Positions 11,401 through 24,479 of a stretch of 64,000 nt of DNA are shown here, piece after piece (position 1 is the stretch's first letter; the number at the start of each line of letters is the position of its first letter). This DNA comes from Distichodus sexfasciatus (taxonomy: Eukaryota > Chordata > Actinopteri > Characiformes > Distichodontidae), in the NCBI GenBank assembly GCA_032718565.1, contig JAVGVS010000001.1:6050495-6114494 (forward strand), given 5' to 3'. The notes under the pieces were generated by a model. That model made no database searches. It was given only the letters and a program-made list of their open reading frames with translations, and was not told where the DNA came from. The position numbers were made by a program, and so were the translations under genes.

Positions 11401-13085
11401 ACTTCTGAAAAGGCAGCTGTTCCAAGTGGACCATGAATCCTGATGGCAAACCCTGCCATGTCAAAGCGAACCTGCTAAACCACGGAGTGGTAGTGTTCCC
11501 CACCCCCTCCCATTCGTTATATGTGACTGTATAACATAGTTTCACACAGACGAAAGAGTTGCCTATATGAATGAATAATTCTTTATGTAGTTTGGCGGTG
11601 TTACTCAGCTCTCGATCAACATGCTTGCCGGGCGTGGAGGCATATTTATAAACCGTAGCAATGGCGCAGGACTTGAAACTGAATCAGTAAAACTTCATTC
11701 ATTTTGGTGAGACATTGTCAATTGTGACAATGTGTAAGCAACTTGACAGACATGAGAATTATTTCTCATTTTGGAGACGTCACATCACCTCAGACTGCAG
11801 CGTTTGCTGTTTTGATGTGATGTCCATTGTTTATGCTTTCTCTCGTTTCAAAAAGCAGAAGCGAGTGTGAACACTGATGGCAAGAAGACAAACTAGGAAG
11901 ATTCCACCTCAGGCTTTGGATATCTCAAAAAACACTTGTTTGACAAATATTGTCAGCAACTCAGCAAGTCTGGCCAGATTCATAGAGCCAGTGTTTTGCT
12001 GCTTTTGCTTTGTGTATGCACTGCTTTCACAGCTCCAAGAGGAAGCATTTATTTGTGGGGAGCTGAGTTCTGTCAGCACATACAGTGTGTCTGAAAAACT
12101 GCGACAGCATCAGCAGAAAAGTGGGATCTTTGTGCGACTGTCATGCCGATTTGAAAGTGTGTGATGAATGCTGCGCTCTTTAAGCAGAGCCCTCAGACAT
12201 TAACATAAGACCACACTGGCATTTTATTTCTCCCCAAAGTCACACTTCAAAAGCTTAGCCAATTCATAGAGTTACATTTTGCACAGACTCTGTGAGCGCT
12301 GCTTTGTGCTTATGCAGCGCTGCATGGAGAGTGCCTGCTTTAACGAGAGGAGCAGGACGACTGAATGCGTTTATGAAGCTGATTACCTGTTGTTGTCCTC
12401 CAGCTTACCGCCTGCTTAACCCCAGAATGCTCATTTGAATCATCGAATGGAAAAGTGAATCAAATGTTTATGAATTACTAAATTAATAAAAGTAATGAAC
12501 AATGAAGTATTTATGTGTAGACTGCATCTAAGGTGAATGTGCCTTATATTGCAGGTCTTGCTTTTTTCAATCCTTGTTGCAGGTGTTGCTGATAAACATG
12601 TGTCATTGTGGATGGCACAGTCTGGCTGGTTATAATTTTGAGAGATTTTGCCAGGTCCTGTAAAATGATTCCAGTGGTCGAATGTTAGATTGTATATCTT
12701 TTAAAATGCGCAAATGAGTAGCTAATTTTTATGGACTCTGAACATTTTCATGGAAGGGTTATATTACTTCAATCAATTAACAAAAATGATATAATATGTC
12801 CTTCTTAATTCCATACATTTAGATGTTTTAGATGTTTTACATTTTAATGTTTTTTAGCATGATTTAATGATGTTGACTGGATAGCATTCATTATACTGTA
12901 CCAGCTTTTCCCCAACCATTATATTAGGGGGGCACAAGAGAGACCAAAGCAGACAAAAATAACAGCGTTTTTTTAAAAGCTCTCAGGGTGGTGAAGATAA
13001 TAAATAAATTATTAAATGATTGTTCAGTTGTTATATTGAGTGCTGTCATTAAAAATAACACATGAACACCATGAAATGTTTGTGT
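8402..13085. other. Intron 2 segment, no further feature recognised
   Basis: Mostly unique-looking AT-rich intron sequence. The ORFs at 9387-9749 (120 codons, minus), 9840-10151 (minus) and 11877-12164 (plus) have no recognisable domain, no splice context and no supporting neighbours, and are treated as chance. A C-run near 10029-10045 is a simple repeat. Confidence 0.45.
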
Positions 13086-13171
13086 CAGTGTCCGTTAGGC
13101 TTAGGGTTAACCTTAACCCCACCCCCTGCCCCACCAAAGCTAACCCTAACCGTAACCTAGGGGAAACACTG
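13086..13171. mobile_element. Short palindromic MITE-like element
   Basis: The 86-bp segment begins CAGTGTCCGTTAGG and ends with the complement of CAGTGTTTCCCC, and the two halves form an imperfect inverted repeat (CTTAGGGTTAACC facing GCTAACCCTAACC) around a C-rich loop. CAGTGT-type ends are common in hAT-like MITEs. I see no clear 8-bp duplication, so the class assignment is tentative. Confidence 0.45.
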
Positions 13172-16100
13172 TGTACAGTTATACTGTACACTGTATGCAG
13201 TGATTTCATATCATGTCTGAACCACCCCAAAGTCTAATACAAACCATAATTTATAGTAAATAGATACTGTAATTTAGTAGTTTAATAGTTATTAATTTAT
13301 TTATCCATTAACAGTTGTATACAGAGTTTATATTTGGTGTTGCATGCACTGCACCTTTTACTGTAGTCCATGGAGAGCTTTTAGTAGAGTCTCTGGGCTC
13401 AGGTTTCTTTTAGATTGCATTGTGTATAATGTTGTCATTTTGTGTAATATTTGTAGGGATTTGTATCTTGTACTACCTCTGACTGGAGCATTACCTCTGT
13501 GTTCTGCTGCATATATATGTGCCCAGCTGCTGGAACATATTCCCTTATGGGTTCAGTTATATACTGTATGTCTCTATACGTCTGCATGTACCACTGGATT
13601 GTTTCAACCGTGTGAAATAACGCAGAGGATCTGTTTTGTTTTTAAGTCTCTCCAAATGAACAGTGGCAGCAAAAAGTGAAGCGGACCACATTCGTAAATC
13701 CATTTCAGCAGCATTCATAGCAAGGTATGGCTTGAAAAAGGTGGATCTGGCCGACTTTTTATATCTTTTAAACAGCCACCATTAGGCATAGAATCATTAC
13801 TTGAAATAGCACTATTATTTTTCACGGAAATCAAACCTCGTCCACACAAGGCTGCTAATATTAAATCAAACCATATCTAACCATGTATTTTGCCCTTGGG
13901 GTCTGGCTTTCATGAATGGGGAAGACGGATCTCGCGCTTGCATATATAAAATCTAACAAGCGCTTTACAGAATGGCCGAGGAGGCTGTGCAGGCAGCTCG
14001 CCGCGGTGTGCATTGGTGTGTAAAATGCCATAAAGGGCTGAGGGCAGGATTTTTACACTGACTTCATGCCTACTTAATACCAAGCTCAGAGCTGTCTCGC
14101 TCTCTCTCTCCAATCTTGCGTTATCCCTTGTTCTTTTATTCGTCTCCTCTCCCTGCTTTCTTGCAGTTCACTTGCTGTGTTGAGGTAAAATAGAGACCCG
14201 CTGTCTCTTTTGTGTGTGTGCGGTGTCTGTGTGGTTGCCTGCTGAGATGTGTGTGGGTGGCAGGAGACTATATAAGGCACGCCGATGGGAATGAAGTGAT
14301 GCTATAAACCGGTGTGTTTGTGTTTTCTGTGTTTGTGTTTGTGTCTCTGTATGTGTACTCGTGACTGTATAGTAGTGGGTGTGTGTGTGTGTGCTCGCAG
14401 CTGTCTCCGTGAAGTTAAAACATCATGTCTTAATGGTTCCTGGAGAGAGATTCACATACTGAGCTGTTTTTTTAAATAAACCATGTTTGCTCTTCGCCCA
14501 GGAAATTATTTACTGCCAACACCAACAGTAATTGCTTTTGCCGAGATGATTCCTCCTGCCGTCATTACGCGACATCCATATACAGTAGTTTGCTGTGACT
14601 TTGTTCACCTCAAGTATCTAATTGTGTAGGAACAGAGTAGAATATAAGAACTAATCTGGAGACCTTTGTGTTTGCAAGGATGCCTTTCATCTGTGCCCAT
14701 CTTATTTTAATTCATATTCACACTCAGTATTCATATTGGAATTTTTCTGGTGTTCACTGTCAGATAGAATATTGAACAAGCACACAAAGACGGTGAATAT
14801 TAACCTGCACATTCAGAACGCAAAAAAGTGAGAGAGAGAGAGGGAGAGAGGAATGGAGAGAGATTGAAAGAGGAATATGAAATTCAAATTGCGGTGCATA
14901 AGTAGGCTGGGCCATGTGTCTGAGCATCCCTCACATTGGGAATGAGTCTAATTAGGATTTCAGGTAGACACATGCAGTATGTACACAAAACAACAGCTGG
15001 GAGAGCCGCTTCAGGGACAAGTGCTTAGGCTGGAGGGTAAAGAAGAGATTTTCAGCACAAACATTGCTTTCATTGTGTTTTCAGTATTTTGGAGTTATTA
15101 ATGGTTATTATGCATAGTAGACAAATCTCTGAATCATCCGTTTCTGAATAAAATGAACACGTTTGACAGATGCTAAAGTCTCAGGCTCTGTGGAGTATCC
15201 TGTTCGCTGTCTGTCACTTGTGTAATGACAGCGCACTGCATATGAAAATGAAATTGCCCATTTGTAACTAACATGTTTAGGTTTTGGAAACAATAAGAAC
15301 AGTGAAAATCTAGACATGTTCTTTTTCTTTTGGATTGAGTAGATCATGTAAATTGTCAACTGCTTTCCACAGATAGTGTTTAATGGAAGAGACATGATGC
15401 TCTGCGATATCCACACTGTATTTATTGGTGGACGGAAGCATAACAGCTGTAGCAAATAGCCTCTAATAAACCAGCCAGAGCAACAAGAGGGTTGAACTGA
15501 ATGGGGTGGGACTGGAGGCGTCAGACCTTGACACACTGAGAATGAGAGCAGAGCAGAAAGGGGGGTGGGGGGAGGATGGGGGATTCAGTTTGACAGTCAT
15601 TATTAAGCACTTTCTCACGCCAGGAACTCGGCCTGATTGTAGTATGTGGGATGTAGTCCCTAGTCCAAGACAGGTACTTCTCATTTGATAATGTTGCTGA
15701 TGCAAAGGATTTTCTTCTGTTCTATAATCTTGTCACGTATTTTCTCTGTAATAGCTGTAAATACATTTGCATAAAATTACAGCACAAACACTAACATGAC
15801 AATTGCTGCATGCTCAGTTGTTAGTTGCATCGGTGTTGTTGTGTTTGAAATGATGTCAGCTGCTTAACCTATCAACTTTGTCTGTCACAAAGGTTATTTG
15901 GTTATGGTGACTGTTGTGAGGTGGGTAAGTGACAAATGACTGTGGGTAGGAACTATAGACCTTGCAGGTTTAGGCAGTGTCGGAATTTGGAATCAAGAAC
16001 CAGGTTTCTGAACTTAGGAAAGTGCCTAATGTGTGGGATGCGATTACTCTCTCTCCATTGTTCTGGAAGGCAGTGTGCTGTAATTTTCCTGGTTAAAATG

Positions 16101-18560
16101 TGCTCCCTGCTGTGGCAGGCTTCCGCTGAACAGATGACAGCAGAAAGTCCAATTAAGTTTGATGTGCCGAGGGTCAGAGCTCTGCAAAATCAACTTTATA
16201 TCTGGGGGAAGGTGCAGGTGCTATAGGGTCTCTCTCAGCCTGTTTATATGCAACAGATAACCTTTACTTGCTCATGTCTATCATATTTCTCCACAGTGTT
16301 CATGCATGTTTATCATAATACATCATGTACAAATGTCTTATAGTCTTCTGAGTCTCCTGAGATTATAATGTAACATTTCTGTGTAAAACTATTGAATGTC
16401 TTTCATGGGCATCTGAAAGACCTCCATTACAAGTAATTATTATTTGAATCTCCCCCTTTTCTTATGTATACACAACATTCCTGAAGCATTTGCATTTTTG
16501 CTATATGTAGGTTACGTTCATGCTAGTTTCATTACTGGAATTTCCCCATGACTGTAGAATCCATATATTCATGAAGGAGAATTCACCCCCTTATTTTCAG
16601 CTCTGCATCTGCGCTGTGGGTTCTGCAAGGGTGCAGTTCACTGCGGAATCCCATTACAGTGACTGATAAAGATCCCTGCAAAGGCATAGTTCAAATTTAG
16701 GGCTGCTCTGAGATCAGTTGTGATAATGATCCTTCCAAATAGGGAGTTTAATAGTAGCCCTGCACGGCTGCTCTCCAATCAGCCCTGATAAAAGCCGAAA
16801 CCTCCAGTATTGATTTAACCATCTTTTTGTGGCCAGAAAAATGGCAGCTCTTATTTTAGGTGGAAATGAATCTTTTTTTTACTTTTCTTATTCTAGATGT
16901 TGAGGATATGAATTCTTTTTTAGACATTTTTTTTTCGTGGTGTAGACATACAAAGTCAATGTGTGGCGGACTCTTTTCTATACCTGCTGCTAGTACCACA
17001 GCATTTTACAAGCCAGGCATAATTAATCAACTAAAATAATCGTACATGTTGATTTTAGACTGTTTATTCTGTGTGCTGTGTCTTTTCGGTTCCCCGCCTC
17101 ATATAGACGGTGTCTTCACTGTCCCAGCCCCCAAGCAAATGTACCAACAACCAAGCGTTTTGATGTAATTGTGATCTAATTACGCCTCTGAAGAAGAAGA
17201 TCTTCCTAATTTACAAAGGACTGAATGGCGCTGGGCATGGTGGCATGTTGCAGGCAGCGTGTGGTCCGCCTTCGGGGAGCCACGTAGGGGGTCGACTAAT
17301 TGTGTCTTTAGGGATTTGTCATGGGTGTATTGAATCATGATAAATCAGCCAAGGTGGAGTTGAGGTTTGGGACCCCATATGAACCCGGTATGGAAGGGGG
17401 ACCGTATATCATCCCTGCAAACTGTTGCAAAGCTGCAGACAGTTTAGAGCCATGGAGAAAACGGGGAAAGGAAGCAGGGAGCAAAGGAGGGAGGGTGAGA
17501 GACAGAAAGAGAGAGGGACTGGAAATAATTGGCACAGCAGTGCAGCTGATGTTCTCCAGGTCTATAAATGATGTGTTTCACACATGTAAGGGAAGTGATC
17601 ATTGAGCTTTTAGAACCAAGTTATTTGGTGCTTGCGTTGATATTCCCCATAGCCTTTACATCAGATGTGACATTTAATATGTGATTTTACATTGGCTAGC
17701 TCACACAACAGCTGTTCTCTGTGTACACATATAAATCTCACTCTCTGCCTCTCTCTCCCCCCACTCTCTCATTTGTGCATTTCTCTCTTTTTGCATCATT
17801 TATCCATGCCCCTACGACTGTGTCAAGTAACCCTACAATATTTGTTGCTTCTTTAGTGCAACAGAAAATACAGACTTTCTCTAACAGCAGGTCTTATGCA
17901 ACAGCTGGGTTATATGAGTTAATTTCTGGATGCAGTTCATTTCTAACTTAGATGAATATAAAAATCCACGGCACTTTAAGGGCTTTCTTCGCGGCATTTC
18001 TTCAAAAGCCTCATTAGAGAGCTGTCCGTCTGTGCGTGGTAAAGGTGGGCTGCTAGGCCGGTAGTCTAAATGTCTGTTATCTCCTCTGATAAAGGCTGCA
18101 ATCTGTTTTTAGTGTTTGGGTTACTGGCACTATTGATTGATCGTGTCTGAGGGTCTCTGAGGACCACAATAATCGATCATGGATAAACACATAGGCACAT
18201 GGATGTTTTGTTCACCAAAGTGGCCACTTTTGTGAAGCAATCCTCCTAGCTGTGAGATGCTATTTTTGTCCTTGTGTTATGTTACGCTTGTCTAAGCTGT
18301 AAAAAAAGGCTGTGTCACAAAACAGAGCCTTACTTTCTTGCAGTTTTTCCTCTAACTGTCCGCCTTGCTTTCTCTTTGCTCTCTAATTCTTGATCACACG
18401 TATGCATGCACCCACACCAACATACACCCACACTTCCAGAGAGATCATAAGATCAGTTCAGTTGATTTAGTTCTAAAAATGTATGCACGGTTCACATATA
18501 ATCGTAAACACAGTATAGGTAATTATATTCACTCTCTTTCATATAGCAAAAGTTATTTTT
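13172..18560. other. Intron 2 segment, no gene recognised
   Basis: Long non-coding stretch of intron 2. The largest ORF, 142 codons on the minus strand at 15108-15536, shows no recognisable domain. Short GT and GA tracts occur at about 14203-14400 and 14828-14870. The 16560-16860 and 17100-17300 segments look low in simple repeats and mixed in composition, and could include conserved regulatory DNA, but that cannot be judged from one sequence. Confidence 0.4.
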
Positions 18561-18826
18561 AAAGTGAAAGTAAGTGATTATTTGTCATTGTCATTGCGAA
18601 CACACCACAGCACAGCACACAGTGCACCACAACGAAATGTGATCTCTGCATTTGTCCTATCCGTGAAGGAGCAGTGGGCAGCTAACAAGGGCAGTGCCCG
18701 GGGAGCAGTGCTTGGGGACGATACCTTGCTCATGAGTACCTCAGTGGTAACTCTACCGGTACTGGATTCAAACCTGAGACCTTCTGATCACGGGGCGAAC
18801 TCCCTACCGTTACGCTACCAGCTGCC
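18561..18826 (-). mobile_element. tRNA-derived SINE (family B) on the minus strand
   Basis: Read on the minus strand, it starts GGCAGCTGGTAGCGTAACGG (A-box-like), then has AGGTTTGAATCC (B-box), then a body with ACTGAGGTACTCATGAGCAA and GGGGAGCAGTG-type words, and ends with the CAAATAATCACTTACTTTCACTT tail region. Related copies lie at 53171-53408 (minus), 57745-57868 (plus, 3' part only) and 62134-62379 (plus), so it is a dispersed family. The plus-strand ORF across it is not a gene. Confidence 0.8.
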
Positions 18827-19028
18827 ACAAAATGTATTTAATTGTTAATGTCTTGTTAATATTTTGTGACATTGAAATGCCTCAAGAGTTATACATTACA
18901 GTAGAATTAGTGACCTCCTTACGGACTTACGGGTTGCTGTCTCGCTCTTTCCTGTCTCAAGTACTACCTCCTTTGGGTTGCTCAGCAAGACTGTCAACCC
19001 CAAGTGACCAAAGGTCAGATTGTCCTTA

Positions 19029-19440
19029 TTAAGGGTCACCCGATTTTAGGCATTTTCCTGATTATCATATTGGTGCTTAATTTTGACCATAACTGATAAG
19101 AAGTAATTACAAGGTGCACTACGGTGACTGGACTGCCGTCTCTTCTCTCTGTGCCGTTTGCTCTCGATTCGCTGCTTCATTTAATGTCCCCATTTAATGT
19201 CCCGCCCACAACTCTGATTGGCTATATGTTACTCGAGTAGTGGCTAATCAACGCTGAAGCCTTGCTGTCACTCACACCACACTCACACATGAGCGCACTG
19301 TGAAGCTCCGAGAAGCAGAAGAGGAGAGAGGAGAGTTTCAGCTCAGCTGGGCGTTTGTAAAATAAAAAAAAAAAATTGCATATCGGTTCCAAATATTGGT
19401 CAGTATCGATATTGGTTCTGAAAAACCAATCTCCAGTTAT
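19029..19440 (+). mobile_element. DNA-transposon-like interspersed repeat, copy 1
   Basis: The segment starts AAGGGTCACCCGATTTTAGG and contains CCAATATTGG/TATCGATATTGG-type words. Its reverse complement is clearly related to 53480-53745, including the shared stretch AATCAACGCTGAAGCCTTG and the CACTCACACCACA and GAAGCTCCGA words. The ATCGGTATCGG-like ends resemble those of fish DNA transposons, but the class and exact boundaries are not resolved. The right boundary is approximate. Confidence 0.6.
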
Positions 19441-19752
19441 TATTATTAGAAAAATATTCAGTCATTTTAACAAGTGAAGTAAATGCTGGAAAAGACTCTT
19501 TCTATAATTCTTCAGTGTCAGCTACGCTTTATACAGTAATACATTTTGTGTTAGGTTATTTACTTGTGTCTCTAAAATACTACTTTTGAACTGAATGACA
19601 AACTGAATATTTTTGAAATCACAAATCCTACAACGTTTTGGCCCCATGTGTGACCTGTGATGACTCGATACAATGTTGACACGTACATGCTTTGTGTTGG
19701 GGCTGCATGGTTCTGATAACCTTGCCTTCGTATCATCTCCCCTCTACTAGTG

Positions 19753-19775
19753 CTCTCTCTCTCTCTCTCTCTCTC
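19753..19775. repeat. (CT)n microsatellite
   Basis: A pure CT dinucleotide run of about 23 bases inside intron 2. Confidence 0.95.
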
Positions 19776-20474
19776 CTCCACGATTTCCTCTGTCATTGCT
19801 TACTGCCTTCTTTCACTTTTCAAGTAACCTATTGAAAATAGATGCATTACATTTACCCACTTGATCTTGTTTCCCTTTGCTGTTATTTACTGAATGTAAG
19901 TGCTTCCATCGGACCATGCTGAGTTCTTTATTGAGCGTGACCTTCGATAGAGGCCAGAGTCTGACAGAAATTCAGTTTTCACATACCACTTAAAGGAAAC
20001 ATTAGGTGCAAATAATGACACTGTCTATTTTTGAATTGACCACATGGTAAGCATTTTGACACAGTTGTTGTCAGTCAGTCTTCTTACATCTCATTTTTGT
20101 TTTTTACAAAGTGAATTTGCCAAACATTGCATTTGTACTCAGTGTTGGATAAATACTTGTTTTGACCCAAACATTAACTCTATAGAGTTTTTTAAAAATT
20201 GAAAAAGTTATAATTGGTTCGTGTGCTGGTACGGTTGGCAGGATGTTCATACAAATCTGTGCCATGATTTCTCTCACTTTTCTCCGAGAGCACAAGAATT
20301 CAGACTTCCTCCGCCTGGGCCTAATGACCTCACACTTCTAGGGTTCTTTTGCATATCACAGCAAAGGCTTGTGCACATTTGCACAAGCCAAGCAATTTGA
20401 CAAGATACAAGCCGTTGCGCTGATTAAATCTTTTCTGGTGATAAGGAGTATAATTTTAGTTCCATTCCTGCTGT

Positions 20475-21190
20475 ATGGGTTAGGGTTAGAGTTAACACTA
20501 CTGTTAGGATTTAGCCTAGGGTTAGCTCTAGCACTAGGGCTACAGTTACCACTAGACTAGGGTTTGATATGGTTTTCACTAGGGTTACGATCAACATGTT
20601 TAGAGTTAAGACTAGAGTAAGGGTTATAACACCAGGGCTAAGGTAAGAGCTAAGACTAGGGTTAGGGGTTTTCACTAGATCTAGGGTTATTACGAGGTTT
20701 CGGGTTTCAGAAAGAGCTAGTCTAGGCCTGGGATTAACAATAGTTATAGAGTTTTCACATGGGTTAGGATTAGATTTAATAGTAGGGTTATGGTTTTCTC
20801 ATTTGTTAGGGTTAACACTAGTGCGAGAGTTAATACTAGAGCTGAAGTTAAGACTAGTGCTGTGCTAAACACTGAGGGCCAGTTTCCCAGTCAAGGATTA
20901 AGCCTAGTCCTAATCTAACTTTAAGTTTGAATGGCAAATCTCCATTGGTGCTACAACTTAGTCCAAAACTAGGCTTAATCCATGAGCAAGAAACCAGCCC
21001 TAAGGCTACAAATACAACCTTAGTGGCAACTCAAACTGTAGAGAAAACCAAAACCCTACTGTTAAATCTAGTAATAGTCTAGGGTTAGGGGGAACTATAC
21101 CCTAGAGTTAGAGTTGCCATTGAGGTTGTGGTTGGTGTTTAAACTACTTGCTGGGGTTAACAGTAGTGTTAGGGTTAACAGCTCACACCT
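20475..21190. repeat. Degenerate TTAGGG-like minisatellite
   Basis: For about 700 bases the plus strand is dominated by irregular variants of (A)CTAGGGTTA, GGGTTAGAG and GTTAACACTAG. It resembles vertebrate telomere repeat but is too diverged and irregular to be a recent interstitial telomere. It is interrupted at 20876-21000 by a palindromic MITE. Purer GGGTTA words also occur at 13090-13160, 38685-38700 and 60560-60590, but only as short runs. Confidence 0.75.
20876..21000. mobile_element. Palindromic MITE within the TTAGGG-like array
   Basis: The left end begins GGGCCAGTTTCCCAG and includes GGATTAAGCCTAGT. The reverse complement of the right end begins GGGCTGGTTTCTTGC and includes the identical GGATTAAGCCTAGT. 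About 33-bp arms match at roughly 26 positions around a 55-bp centre. It looks like an old foldback or MITE family common in vertebrate genomes. A clear target duplication is not visible. Confidence 0.7.
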
Positions 21191-24100
21191 AACCTTATGC
21201 CAAGTAATTTATTGTAATGTAGATGCTGATGATAAGTTATGCTCTGTGGAACTAGGTGGAGTATTGCCAAATATGTTTATTTTGAAACAACTACAAACTA
21301 TTAGCAATTTCATTCTTTGCCTTTTTTACATAAGGTAAGATATATTTTAAAAGGCCATATTTATTCTTTACAAATACTTTTTATTCGATGGAAAAAAGTT
21401 CTGTCCTCTTTCCTTCCTTCACTGGTATGGAAGTGAAGTCAGGTGCTCTGTAACTTTAATAATGTGTGGGATGACAGCAGGACTCAGGGGAGTAAACTAC
21501 TTGATTAATTTGCTTGTTCTTTTCATCTAGTGTTCATTATGAGTTACATTAATAAACAAAAGCTATGCACAGTTATCTAAGAATACAGTAAAAAGAAGAG
21601 ACCAAGAAAGGTGAGACAGAGAAGATGGGGTTGATGGAGAACAAGGAGTCAAGCTTTTTACTCTTTTTGCAATCACATTACAAGCCTGGCAAGTTTGCTG
21701 GTAGATGTAATTCACTGTAATAGCAATCATAATTTAAATAAGAATAGTTATTATTAATTAAATGGCTGTCATGTGTAGCTAATTTTAGCCTGTCTTAATA
21801 AGTAAATAATCATCCCAGTCGTGTTCACTCAGTGTGTGGTGGGATGGAGGGTGAGTCTGTGTGTGTGCGTATGTGGCCGTGTGGGTTTGAATATGTGCAT
21901 CTTTTTGTGTGGTCACTGAAACCCCCTTCAAACGGAAGGCCTAAACATCTCATCATCATCTCTGATCATAGCAGCTTTGCATATGTATGCGGGTAGGATT
22001 AGGTTACCATAGAAACGCAGTGTTGTAGTCATAATGACATAAGTCCCTTTTCCCTTGAGTGAAATGATTTGGTTATTTTAGTGATATTTGCTATGAATAA
22101 TGCATACATACTACATTACAAATCCATTTGTAACACATAAGTGTTGTATGTACTATCTTAATTTAAAAAATTATATTTCCATTTATGGACACTCATAAAT
22201 GCTGAACACATTTCCATATTGCATTATAAGACTTTACAATTGATTTTTAAATATGAAAAAATAACTATTAACACATTGTAATCACATTATTAAGTATATG
22301 AATGCTGTAAAACATCCCAAATGTAGTGAAGGATCTGAAGAATAGCTTTTGCAAGACAACAGTCGAGCCATAAACTATGACGGCTGCCTTATGAGATTTA
22401 AGTGAACTTAAATCTGCATTTAAATGAAAATGCTAATAAATTAAAATTGATAAGACAGTTTCTAATTTTTTGATGCTTGAAGTTTATGTTGAAGCTGCGC
22501 TTTGTTGAAGTAGATCTATATGGTACCTGGTTTTATAACATTCTGAATAGTACTATATACCCATGTAGTTTTACACTTCCTCTCATTTTCTGTCAGTTAG
22601 TACTGTTGTATTTTACAGTAATATTTCCAATCTGTAGTATATTATTGTTACATCTTATTTTTCCCTTAGTTTAGTAAAATAAATAGTTGGTACTTGAATC
22701 CTAATAATAAATTATTCATATGACTTTTTCATTCTGTTTGCCATTTTTGTCTTATAAAACGTACTATGTGTATTATTTATGCTGGGTTCAAAGGACGTTT
22801 TCGATTTTAAAGTCTCAGGAGGCCATTATACAAAAAAGCATGAGCCTGTGAGTAAGCATTAATACATTTTTGGAGTGTCTAATTGAAATTGTGCTTTAAA
22901 TGAACGTCATGTAAGAATGAGTAGGTGAGTATGGAGGGAAGGATGAGAGAGACAGACTTAATTTGTTTTGATTTGTTCTAATTTGTAGCTGGAGGGCTGG
23001 TTTAGTTTTTGTCAGGTTCGTGTTGCATCATGAATAATAAATGTCTTACAGCTGATCTGAGACACTCTCATAATTATTTTAATTAATTCATTCAGTTATA
23101 CATACAGTAGGATATTAAGGTGATTATTGTGCTCCTCTTTTATATACAGGCCCTCATTTTTATGCACTCCCCCCCTTTTTTCCTCAGCCTCCCCTTTACT
23201 CTTCTAGTTCTCCTCCCTTTTTAATCTCTTTCTTCTGTATACCTTTATCTGTCAAGTCAAGCCAAGTAATGTCTATTTTCCTAGATGACAGGTGTTCCTT
23301 TCATGTGTAGCAAAAGACAAATTGCCTGTGATGTCACCTATTCCTTTGCTTTGCAGGTAAATAATCACATCTTTTTTCTTTAGCAGGGGAGCAAATGTAC
23401 AGACATCACACAACTAATAGCCTCCTCAGGCCCAGCACATATACTCCACAGGCTTTTTCCCCTCCAGTCCCAATCAACACCGTGCCTTAGTCATCTTAGA
23501 ATATTTCTGCGCCCCCTGATCTGCATGCGCTGGAGTCCAGGGCAATGAGGCAGAAAATGTGATCGCCCTAACAGAGCTCTGTGTTCATCCTTACACATCT
23601 GTGGCTTTGTGTAAACGCTATTAGCCAAGCTTGCCATTCTGTGACCTTGAGAATACGGCCCTAACCTCATAACTGCCATTAGCCTCGGGGAAAAGATCTT
23701 TACTTTCATAAAAATTCTGTTATTTTAAAGGACGAACCCTGTAAGGTAGCTACAGGAGCCGTATAAAAAAACAGTTAACGTTCTATGTACTATTTGCATT
23801 TATTAAGAATGTAATGTAGCTGCTTTAAATAAAACAAAGCTTCCAGCGGTATGAATAGCTTGAGCTTCTGAGCGCTTCCGTGCCTAATAAAAGGTAATGA
23901 AGCCGATGGCTGTGGGTAACAGTGTGACATTCGCGGCGTGACAAAAATACTGCTTGTGTTTTTACTGCCACCGTTGAAATCTTTTAGCTTCATAAATTGT
24001 CTCTACTTGCGACTCATGAGAATGAATAAATGAAAGATCTACACAAGGCTCCTATCCAGCCTCTTGCACACCCAGAGAGAAGAACCTCATGAAAGGAAAA

Positions 24101-24430
24101 TGGATTTTTGATAAGTATAGGCTTGCTGTCTCTGAAAGAAATTTTGTTCTTTATGAAAGTAGTAACACTATAACACCAAGCCAGTAAAATTCTATAGGAG
24201 TAAAGACGTCTGTACTGGTCTGATAGCACAAACCCAATGTTGCGCTTTATGGGAGTAATCGATTTTGTTTGATTCATTCATATTACTTTCTTTACTTTTT
24301 CTTTCCTTCACATTGTCCCTGTTTTTTGTGTTTTTGTGTTGAGCTTAGAGGCAAGTTTGGATTTAGTCAATGTCTGCAAATACAGAATAACTTTTACTCT
24401 ATGAAACCCTCTTGTAATTGTTCCATTTCT

Positions 24431-24431
<1 letters not shown>
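21191..24431. other. Intron 2 segment, no gene recognised
   Basis: AT-rich intron DNA without recognisable coding sequence or repeat boundaries. The 23490-23710 part is less AT-rich and free of simple repeats, but carries no identifiable element. Confidence 0.4.

Positions 24432-24478
<47 letters not shown>
24432..24478. repeat. (ATT)n microsatellite
   Basis: A run of about 15 uninterrupted TAT/ATT units. The poly-Leu stretch in the ORF crossing it is an artefact of the repeat. Confidence 0.97.

Positions 24479-24479
<1 letters not shown>

Noticed and set aside
15108..15536. 142-codon minus-strand ORF in kcnj3 intron 2
   Set aside because: The longest ORF outside recognised genes, but it has no recognisable domain, no splice context and a composition like the surrounding intron.
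20475..21190. True interstitial telomere
   Set aside because: The TTAGGG-like words are too irregular and diverged to call a telomere fusion; described only as a telomere-like minisatellite.
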